Positions 57,802-64,000 of a stretch of DNA of 64,000 bases are shown one piece after another. The DNA is taken from positions 255,852 through 319,851 of the forward strand of contig NZ_LXGN01000005.1 in assembly GCF_009372255.1 (NCBI RefSeq), in the 5' to 3' direction. Source of the stretch: Acinetobacter guerrae. Its GTDB lineage: Bacteria > Pseudomonadota > Gammaproteobacteria > Pseudomonadales > Moraxellaceae. A program made the translations under genes and the position numbers. The notes under the pieces were generated by a model. The model was not told the origin of the DNA. It worked only from the letters and a program-made list of their open reading frames with translations, and did not search any database. Each line of letters starts with the position of its first letter. The stretch's first letter is position 1.

Positions 57802-58215
57802 TTAATCAGCCAAAAATTTCTGCTTAAGTTCTTCAGGAATTTGACGTTTATTACCTTTAACATCTACCGCCACAAAGGTAAAAATTCCCTCAGTGACTTG
57901 TTTAGGTTGACGAGATTCATCGTGACTATCCCAAACTTCAATCTGGATCTGAATTGAAGTATTCCCCACTTTTAAAATCTTGGTATAACAACTAATCACA
58001 TCTCCGACTTTAACGGGCACAAGAAAAGTCATTTGATTAATTGATATTGTTGCACAACGCCCTTTACTAAAACGTTCCGCATGAATTGCGCCAGCCAAAT
58101 CCATTTGTGAAACAATCCAACCGCCAAAAACATCACCACTCCAGTTGGTATCGGCAGGCATTGCAATGGTTTGAAGGGATAAAGTTCCTTCAGGCTTTTT
58201 GAGAGATTCTGACAC
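57802..58215 (-). CDS. yciA: Acyl-CoA thioesterase YciA
   Basis: A 137-residue hotdog-fold acyl-CoA hydrolase. Catalytic residues lie in ADTNWSGDVFGGWIVSQMD (the Asn and Asp), and the FLVPVKVGDVISCYTKI strand follows. It hydrolyses a wide range of acyl-CoAs in the cytoplasm. Its ATG starts one base after the trxC stop (58217), so the genes of this minus-strand cluster (hydrolase, trxC, yciA) are probably an operon. Confidence 0.9.
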   Translation of the reverse strand: MSESLKKPEGTLSLQTIAMPADTNWSGDVFGGWIVSQMDLAGAIHAERFSKGRCATISINQMTFLVPVKVGDVISCYTKILKVGNTSIQIQIEVWDSHDESRQPKQVTEGIFTFVAVDVKGNKRQIPEELKQKFLAD

Positions 58216-58216
58216 A

Positions 58217-58654
58217 TTAACTCCGGGCTTGGGCTTGTAATTGCTGATCTAGCCACTGCTGTAACTCGCTAGATCGAAGCGCGCCACTTATTCTACCAAT
58301 TTCGTTGGTTTTATTCATCAAAACAAGCGTTGGAATACTACGAACATGAAAAGCCTGACTTAAACGTGGTGAAGCCTCCGTGTCAATTTTAGCAAAAATC
58401 ACATTTGGATTATTGGCTGCAACTTGTGCAAAATGTGGTGCCATCATTTTGCATGGACCACACCAGTCCGCCCATAAATCAATCAATATTGGCAAATCAC
58501 TATTGCTTACATAATGACTGAAGTTCTGCTCATTCAGCTCAATTGGCGCGAGTGGAATCAGTGCTGCATGACACTGACCACACTTAGGGTCTGCATTTAA
58601 TTTTTCTTCTGCTACCCGATTTTTAGCACTGCAGCTTGGACAAACGATAATCAT
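58217..58654 (-). CDS. trxC: Thioredoxin 2
   Basis: A 145-residue TrxC-type thioredoxin. The N-terminal zinc finger shows CPSC and CGQC, and the active site reads WADWCGPCKMM near residue 65. The cis-proline segment is RSIPTLVLMN. The zinc finger and CGPC pattern distinguish it from TrxA. Thioredoxin 2 is often OxyR-controlled; no OxyR site was sought. It lies one base before the alpha/beta hydrolase stop. Confidence 0.93.
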   Translation of the reverse strand: MIIVCPSCSAKNRVAEEKLNADPKCGQCHAALIPLAPIELNEQNFSHYVSNSDLPILIDLWADWCGPCKMMAPHFAQVAANNPNVIFAKIDTEASPRLSQAFHVRSIPTLVLMNKTNEIGRISGALRSSELQQWLDQQLQAQARS

Positions 58655-58655
58655 A

Positions 58656-59552
58656 TTACGCCACTCCAGTATGTTGATGTAAAAATTCTAATTGGGTTGC
58701 CACTGCTTTTTCAAACCATTTGCCATGATAAATATCAAAATGATACATATCCCATTCATGATACGTCACAAACGGTGCAATATTGGTCGCAGCTTCCCGA
58801 CTGGAATCGATAGGAACTAGACTATCCTGTTTCGCCACAATGAATAAAACTGGGATACTAATATCACGCACATTCTGAATCGGGCGGTAACGAATAAGCT
58901 GAAATAATGCACGAGCTGGAACTTCGCCACTCCAATAATAATCAGGATTTACGATCGATAAGTAGCCTTGATAGCTATCACTGGTTGGAAAAAAGGAAAG
59001 TTGTTGTTGTGCAACAACGGGCAAGGTTCGTGGATTTAATCCTACCTTTGATCCCATGTAGTCCTGACTGGATAATTTCAGTGCTTTAGGTAATTGCTGA
59101 ATAGGGTAAATTTTGGCGGTTTCAGCCCCATCAACAAAGGGCACTTGTACCATAATTGAAGAAATATTTTTTAATTCACTGGCAAGATTAAGTACATAGC
59201 CACCACTTAGACCTGTTCCCCAAAGTACAATACGTCGCTGATCTACCCATTTACAGCTACTTATATGCTGAATAACTGTTTTCCAGTCTTCGATCTGATC
59301 TTTGAGTGAAATAAGTTCTCTGGGCTTTCCTGTACTTCCCCCCCAATAGCGATAATCAAATAGCACCACAGCATAACCCGCCTGAGCAAATTTTTGGGCG
59401 TATTGAATCAATTTAAACTGGCGTAATGCGGCAAATTCATGTGCCATGATGATCACGGCAGGTTTTCTGTCTGCTTTTGGGCGATAAAAGTCAGCAGCAA
59501 TGGTCTCTTGACCAATTGGGACATACAGCGGCTCAACTGTATAAGCAGGCAT
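58656..59552 (-). CDS. Alpha/beta hydrolase of unknown substrate
   Basis: A 298-residue hydrolase. The nucleophile elbow is GTGLSGGYV (Ser near residue 118), the acid lies in AKQDSLVP and the His in YHFDIYHG. The HEF segment near residue 38 could form the oxyanion hole. No signal peptide is present. The substrate is unknown. First gene of the hydrolase-trxC-yciA run. Confidence 0.8.
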   Translation of the reverse strand: MPAYTVEPLYVPIGQETIAADFYRPKADRKPAVIIMAHEFAALRQFKLIQYAQKFAQAGYAVVLFDYRYWGGSTGKPRELISLKDQIEDWKTVIQHISSCKWVDQRRIVLWGTGLSGGYVLNLASELKNISSIMVQVPFVDGAETAKIYPIQQLPKALKLSSQDYMGSKVGLNPRTLPVVAQQQLSFFPTSDSYQGYLSIVNPDYYWSGEVPARALFQLIRYRPIQNVRDISIPVLFIVAKQDSLVPIDSSREAATNIAPFVTYHEWDMYHFDIYHGKWFEKAVATQLEFLHQHTGVA

Positions 59553-59677
59553 ACGCGCTCCAATGCGTTATATTTTGGTTATCGGCAGTTATAAATTTTA
59601 AAAGCACCCTTTAATCTGACATGGTGCTTAGTGCTATGATACAGCATAAACGTTTTTTTAAATTTTGGAGTGACGAA

Positions 59678-60013
59678 ATGACGGATAATGTTGGTTTTGC
59701 AGGTCAAATTGGCCCAGAACATGTCGAACAAGTGGTCGAAAAAGGCTTTAAATCCATCATTAACAACCGGCCTGATCTAGAAGGTGGCCCAGACCAACCG
59801 ACCAGTGCACAAATAGAAGAAGCTGCGCGTAATGTTGGACTCGACTATGTGTATCAACCTGTCGTTGCGGGTCAAATCACCGAATTAGATGTGCGTAATT
59901 TTGCCAACCATTATAATGAATTACCTAAACCGATTTTAATGTTCTGTCGTACAGGCAATCGTTCGAATAATTTATATCAGTTGGCTAAACAAATGGACTT
60001 ATTGGATGACTAA
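59678..60013 (+). CDS. DUF442/TIGR01244 family sulfur transferase-like phosphatase
   Basis: About 111 residues with the tyrosine phosphatase-like fold used by the Blh/DUF442 group. The P-loop is MFCRTGNRSNNL (C-x5-R, with the Cys), and the segment GFKSIINNRPDLEGG is family typical. GGAG lies seven bases before ATG 59678, and the frame's earlier starts lack a site. The annotated family roles, sulfur transfer or beta-lactamase hydrolase-like, are not established here. Confidence 0.8.
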   Translation: MTDNVGFAGQIGPEHVEQVVEKGFKSIINNRPDLEGGPDQPTSAQIEEAARNVGLDYVYQPVVAGQITELDVRNFANHYNELPKPILMFCRTGNRSNNLYQLAKQMDLLDD

Positions 60014-60116
60014 GGTTTTATGTTTTAGCCTGATGTGCTTCTGTATGACGTTCACTGCTTGTAGTACTGTGAATGTACGCCCCACAGCAAGTGTGATGGT
60101 GGGAACTGGGATATAA
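60006..60116 (+). CDS. Candidate 36-residue lipoprotein, overlapping
   Basis: An ATG inside the last codons of the DUF442 gene (overlap of 8 bp) opens a 36-residue ORF. The N-terminus is a short hydrophobic stretch ending in the lipobox FTAC (Cys near residue 19), followed by a tail VNVRPTASVMVGTGI. The ribosome binding site would be translational coupling to the upstream stop, with GATGGA-like sequence ahead. It ends just before the bidirectional terminator. The lipobox and terminator placement make it plausible; no homologue is confirmed. Confidence 0.45.
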   Translation: MTKVLCFSLMCFCMTFTACSTVNVRPTASVMVGTGI

Positions 60117-60118
60117 AA

Positions 60119-60141
60119 AAACAGCGCCGAAGCGCTGTTTT
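60119..60141. terminator. Bidirectional terminator
   Basis: Stem AAACAGCGC / GCGCTGTTT with a CGAA loop, flanked by A and T tracts, between the small lipoprotein ORF and the convergent Ig-like gene. Confidence 0.9.
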
Positions 60142-60156
60142 TTTATATAAATTTTA

Positions 60157-62154
60157 TTATCGAGTAAATCTGAATGTTGTCGTTTTATTAGGCGCTGCTA
60201 CTGCCACAAGAATATTATCACTCGCAGCACAACCCGTGAGTTGAACTTTATATTTAGTGATACTGCTGCTACTAAATGTTGATGGTGCCATCAAATCTAA
60301 AACGGTAGGTACAGGATTACTACCACTAATAATTTCAGCTGAACACGATAAATTATTACCGTCTGTATTATCTTTTGTAGTAACGCTGATTGAGGTTCCT
60401 GAAGGCATTGGTACAGTTAACATACTATTTCCAAATAATTGGAATTCAAAATTATCACTAACAGTAGCACCATTGATACCAGAATTTGCAACGAAAGTTG
60501 GGGTATCAGAGGCAAAAGAAAAGATCATTTGCTTACGTAAAGTTGTTGCCAATTGATCATCACAAGTATAAGCAATATTTGGTTGCTCAACTGTCGAAAT
60601 TGCACAAGTATTCGTACTGTATGGTGAGGCAACACGCTTATATAGAAATTCTCCAGTGCTGCTATCATAACTAGCATTTTCATTGTCATCGCGGAAAAAA
60701 TTACCAATATTGCTAACAAGCGTATCAGTACCACCTGCACTTACTGGAGTATAAACACCATCGCCATCTTTATCGAGATATGACTTATCCCCTTCAACAT
60801 AAGCAAGTACAGTGACACGACCATTCGAAGGTCGAGGATTCTGCGTTCTCAAAGTAACACTACATTGACCATCAACTGTTTTACAACTTCCATCAACTTT
60901 GCCACCTTCTGCAACAAAGTTAACTACTGTTCCATCGGGAACACTATTTGAGTTTCTATCAGCTAACATCGCTGTAATTGTAGCTGTATCTCCGTCTTTA
61001 TCGGTTTGTAAAGACTGTTTACTTGTTGATAAACTAAAACTATTTTGGGTCGCTCGTCCTGTGGTCACTGTTACATTTTTAGATAATGCACTTAAACCAT
61101 TTGGTAGGCTCGCCTTAATCTCTACAGGCCCAGGAAGATTTCCAGGATAAAGAGTTACTGTTACTTTACCTGAGCTATCACTTTTTACGTTTTGTGTAGT
61201 GCGATTGCCTAAACTAATAAAACTCAAATCTGTAGGAGCTTTTTCAAGACTAAGTGTAATATTTTGATTTTTAAGAACTGTACCATTCGAATAAACAGTA
61301 AATTCAATTTGGCCAGATGATGAAGAGCCACTTGAATTAATACCTAATTGAACAGCATCTTTTGTAGTATAGACAACAGACGTTGCTATTGCTTGAGCAA
61401 TGGATACAGACGTACTATTTGATGTGCCCGTTGATGTTGTTGCTATAATTTTCTGATTACCATCACAAAGATTGCCATTTGAATCAAAGGCATAGTATGT
61501 TGTAGCAACATTACCCTGATTAGATGAAGTGATACTACTGCTGCTAAAACTGCCACAATCAGCAGTAAAATTCACAGCAACATTATTCTGATAATCTCCT
61601 TTAGAGTCCTGAGTAACTAAACTAACTAATGTAGATCCTCCAGATTCTAGTGTAGAACTTGCAGCAAGTATGTTTGCAATTACAATATCTTGTTTTGAAA
61701 AAACGATATTTAAAGTTGATGCTGTGGAATTTGTGTTGTTATAACTAGCAGAGGCTGATAATGCATAAACGCCTGTTACAGTAGAATTCGTAGGTAAAAC
61801 AGAAATTGTAGCTACACCTTCTGCATTTGTAAGCGTTGTAGCATTTGATGTACCAAAGGTCATATTTTCACCCGTGAAAGTGACCACCGCCCCACTAATA
61901 GCTTTTCCGCTTCCGTCTTTAACAGTTACTTGCGCAGTTGCACCCTGACTCGATATTGAAGTAACCGCATTACCGTTAGAATCTGTTAAAGAAATAGCAC
62001 TAACATTGACTGTCGACACAGTCGTACTACCACCGTTAGAGCTATTACCAGAGGCGTTATCACCATAATAACCGCCACCTCCCCCACCACAACTCGCTAA
62101 CAGAATTGATACAGCGATAGCGGACAACTTCATTGTAAGTTGTTTCTTATTCAT
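60157..62154 (-). CDS. Lipoprotein with bacterial Ig-like (Big-1-type) domains
   Basis: A 665-residue protein with a signal peptide ending in the lipobox LLASC (Cys 22) and a Gly-rich tract immediately after it. The rest is a Ser/Thr/Asn-rich array of Ig-like sandwiches with repeated DSNGNAVT-, DSSGKVTVTL- and DSKGDYQNNV-like strand starts, typical of Big-1/invasin-type domains. It is probably anchored in the outer membrane, surface-exposed or periplasmic. Ligand and role (adhesion, biofilm) are unknown. It is divergent to the lipoamide-dehydrogenase-like gene. Confidence 0.75.
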   Translation of the reverse strand: MNKKQLTMKLSAIAVSILLASCGGGGGGYYGDNASGNSSNGGSTTVSTVNVSAISLTDSNGNAVTSISSQGATAQVTVKDGSGKAISGAVVTFTGENMTFGTSNATTLTNAEGVATISVLPTNSTVTGVYALSASASYNNTNSTASTLNIVFSKQDIVIANILAASSTLESGGSTLVSLVTQDSKGDYQNNVAVNFTADCGSFSSSSITSSNQGNVATTYYAFDSNGNLCDGNQKIIATTSTGTSNSTSVSIAQAIATSVVYTTKDAVQLGINSSGSSSSGQIEFTVYSNGTVLKNQNITLSLEKAPTDLSFISLGNRTTQNVKSDSSGKVTVTLYPGNLPGPVEIKASLPNGLSALSKNVTVTTGRATQNSFSLSTSKQSLQTDKDGDTATITAMLADRNSNSVPDGTVVNFVAEGGKVDGSCKTVDGQCSVTLRTQNPRPSNGRVTVLAYVEGDKSYLDKDGDGVYTPVSAGGTDTLVSNIGNFFRDDNENASYDSSTGEFLYKRVASPYSTNTCAISTVEQPNIAYTCDDQLATTLRKQMIFSFASDTPTFVANSGINGATVSDNFEFQLFGNSMLTVPMPSGTSISVTTKDNTDGNNLSCSAEIISGSNPVPTVLDLMAPSTFSSSSITKYKVQLTGCAASDNILVAVAAPNKTTTFRFTR

Positions 62155-62305
62155 AACACTTCCTTAATTCCCCAATCCATCCCAAAATGGAATAAGATAT
62201 TTTGTATTTATTCAGTGTGAATGAAAGCATATCCTTTCATTTATGTAAATATTAATTATCTTATGTAGTGTAATGTAATTACCATTTTTTCATGAAAAGG
62301 AAAAT

Positions 62306-63685
62306 ATGTACGATCTCATTATCATCGGTGCAGGTACAGCAGGTATCAGTGCATATAAAGCAGCAGTTAAATATACTCAGAATATTTTAGTGATTAATGA
62401 TGGTCCATGGGATACTACTTGCGCACGAGTTGGCTGTATGCCAAGCAAGATACTTATCTCATCTGCCAACCGTATGTTTGATAGTCAAAATATTACTCAG
62501 GTTGGCATTTCGACTGAATCATCATTTGACACCACTCATGTAATGTCACATGTTCAGGCATTAAGAGATCGTTTCACTACAGCAACCATTAAAGATGTAC
62601 AAAGTTGGCCAAAACAACATCGATTATCTGGCAAAGCAACTTTTATCAATTCTAAGACGGTTGAAGTCGATGGAAAACATTACCAAGCTAAATCTTTCAT
62701 ACTTGCAGTAGGTTCAAAGCCTGTAGTCAATCAGGAATGGAAAGATATTCTAAAAGAAAAATTTATAACATCAGATGAAATATTTGAGCTTAAAAAACTT
62801 CCATCCTCTTTAGCAGTTATTGGAAGTGGAGTTATTGCAATCGAGTTAGCCCAAGCCTTTTCAAGACTCGGTGTTAAAACCACTATCTTTGCGCGTAGTA
62901 AACGAATTGGTATCTTAAGTAGCCCTGCTTTACAGGCGTTAGCTCAACATCAACTTTCAAAAGAGTTAAATATCTATTTTGAAACATTACCTATTTCTGT
63001 AAATTTGATTGACAGCCAAGTTGAGTTAAATTTTAAACATGATGGAGAACAACAAACAGAAATGTTTGATTATTTACTCAATGCAACGGGTCGTTCGAGT
63101 TTATTAAACGCCTTAAATCTTGATAAAATTGATTCACAATTTTCTGATATAAAAAAACTCCCTATTCACCCACAAACGAAACAACTATTAAATTTACCTA
63201 TATTTATTGCTGGTGATGCTTATACAGATACTCCTCTTCAACATGAGGCAGCAAATGAAGGCCGAAAATTAGTAAGTAACTGTTTAAACTACCCTAAAAT
63301 TGAAAGCGTAAAAAACTTAACCTCTTTAGGTATTGTCTTTTGCTCACCAGAAATGGCGATTGCTGGACAAAGTTATAAACAACTTTACGAGCAAAATATT
63401 GATTTTATAACAGGTTTTTCTTCTTATGAGAAACAAGGTCGTGCTTTAGCCTTAGGTAAGAATATCGGTGGGGCTGAAGTTTATATCGATAAAAAAACAC
63501 GGAAATTACTTGGTGCAGAATTATTTGTAAATTCAGCAGAACATTTAGCACATTTACTGTGCTGGATGATTCAACAAGAAATCACACTAGATGAAATTTT
63601 AGAACAGCCATTTTATCATCCAACACTTGAAGAAGGTCTCAGAAGTGCACTTAAGCATGCACGTCGTCAATTAAGTTCAATATAG
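62306..63685 (+). CDS. Dihydrolipoamide dehydrogenase family flavoprotein
   Basis: A 459-residue pyridine nucleotide-disulfide oxidoreductase. The FAD-binding start is LIIIGAGTAGISAYKAA, the redox disulfide is C39-x4-C44 in TTCARVGCMPSK, and the NAD(P)-binding motif is VIGSGVIAIELAQAF. The C-terminal HPTLEEGL carries the His-Glu pair of lipoamide dehydrogenases. No E1 or E2 genes of an oxo-acid dehydrogenase are adjacent, so the partner is unclear. It might serve a glycine cleavage or other complex elsewhere, or be a stand-alone reductase. Confidence 0.85.
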   Translation: MYDLIIIGAGTAGISAYKAAVKYTQNILVINDGPWDTTCARVGCMPSKILISSANRMFDSQNITQVGISTESSFDTTHVMSHVQALRDRFTTATIKDVQSWPKQHRLSGKATFINSKTVEVDGKHYQAKSFILAVGSKPVVNQEWKDILKEKFITSDEIFELKKLPSSLAVIGSGVIAIELAQAFSRLGVKTTIFARSKRIGILSSPALQALAQHQLSKELNIYFETLPISVNLIDSQVELNFKHDGEQQTEMFDYLLNATGRSSLLNALNLDKIDSQFSDIKKLPIHPQTKQLLNLPIFIAGDAYTDTPLQHEAANEGRKLVSNCLNYPKIESVKNLTSLGIVFCSPEMAIAGQSYKQLYEQNIDFITGFSSYEKQGRALALGKNIGGAEVYIDKKTRKLLGAELFVNSAEHLAHLLCWMIQQEITLDEILEQPFYHPTLEEGLRSALKHARRQLSSI

Positions 63686-63847
63686 TCTATTAATTTAAAT
63701 ACCATCATGAGGATATAAATTGTTTTAATCCGTTGAAAGCGATTATAAAAGAACTATGCGATACATAGTTCAAGATTGTCTAAAGAGTAATATCAATTTT
63801 CTTTTTTAATTACAGCTTGAACATTTTCAATCCCACCGAGCAAAAAA

Positions 63848-63881
63848 AAGCACCCTAACCTGTTTAAAGATTAGGGTGCTT
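63848..63881 (-). terminator. rRNA operon terminator
   Basis: Stem AAGCACCCTAA / TTAGGGTGCTT with a 12-base loop, and a run of Ts on the minus strand (63842-63849 reads as A on plus). It lies just past the 5S 3' end. Confidence 0.85.
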
Positions 63882-63892
63882 TAGATTTAAAA

Positions 63893-64000
63893 GCTGGCGA
63901 TGACTTACTCTCACATGGCCAAGGCCACACTACCATCAGCGCGAAGAGGTTTCACTTCTGAGTTCGGGAAGGGATCAGGTGGTTCACTCTTGCTATTGTC
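63893..64000 (-). rRNA. rrf: 5S ribosomal RNA, 5' end beyond the window
   Basis: The reverse complement reads as 5S rRNA, including CCGAACTCAGAAGTGAAAC, GATGGTAGTGTGG and GAGAGTAAGTCATCGCCAGC near its end. About 108 of the usual 115-120 bases lie inside the window. It is the last gene of an rRNA operon on the minus strand whose 16S and 23S lie beyond the right edge. Confidence 0.95.

Noticed and set aside
1..64000. CRISPR arrays, insertion sequences, prophage genes and tRNA genes
   Set aside because: I saw no regularly spaced repeats, transposase or integrase motifs, phage structural genes or cloverleaf-like sequences; the only RNA gene recognised is the partial 5S.

Overview
The window is chromosomal DNA of a low-GC gammaproteobacterium and fits the genus Acinetobacter. 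The evidence is a PilGHIJ-ChpA twitching cluster without pilK or chpB, a membrane PQQ glucose dehydrogenase paired with an OprB porin, a yibN-grxC-secB run without gpsA, a cytochrome b562, a CysI/DUF934 pair, and a 5S rRNA fragment that reads as Acinetobacter. Genus assignment is inference from memory of gene order; species is not resolved. I see no insertion sequence, prophage, integron or CRISPR array. Nearly all genes are core housekeeping or metabolic genes.

Layout: 1-7.6 kb holds a parvulin, a gamma-glutamylcyclotransferase-like protein, MscL, the GTPase TypA/BipA, an NCS2 purine permease, the rRNA methyltransferase RsmC and a LysP-type permease. At 7.55-8.2 kb an apparently empty interval contains a compact promoter, a nine-codon ORF, hairpins and a terminator, followed by a 53-residue basic protein and a small ORF that runs through a strong terminator without a stop. 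From 8.2 to 16.8 kb (minus strand) is the pilus chemotaxis operon. From 17 to 24 kb lie a coiled-coil periplasmic protein, a two-gene RND efflux system and ProS. From 24 to 31 kb, on the minus strand, are sulfite reductase with its DUF934 partner, Gcd/OprB, and an AMACR-type CoA transferase; a divergent AraC-type regulator follows. From 32 to 40.6 kb lie NUDIX and P-loop genes, a thiolase/FadB beta-oxidation pair, a patatin, a glyoxalase-fold protein, a GNAT and a methyltransferase.

From 40.6 to 53 kb: a hemolysin-III family gene broken by a single missing base, an MHS-type MFS transporter, FabI, a Bax-inhibitor-1 protein, Orn, RsgA, YibN-GrxC-SecB, cytochrome b562, CoaBC, RadC, a bestrophin, a PHP phosphatase, YciB and YciI. 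From 53 to 64 kb: a coiled-coil membrane protein, MnmC, a rhodanese, YajQ, thioesterases, a free-methionine-sulfoxide reductase, thioredoxin 2, an alpha/beta hydrolase, a DUF442 protein followed by an overlapping 36-residue candidate lipoprotein, a large Ig-like lipoprotein, an unlinked lipoamide-dehydrogenase family protein, and the 3' end of an rRNA operon on the minus strand.

The least conventional material is the 7.58-8.19 kb cluster of miniature genes and RNA structures. Next are a hairpin that would bury the oprB ribosome binding site, three consecutive inverted repeats between pilJ and chpA, and the frameshifted hlyIII gene. Function for these is inferred from sequence shape only.
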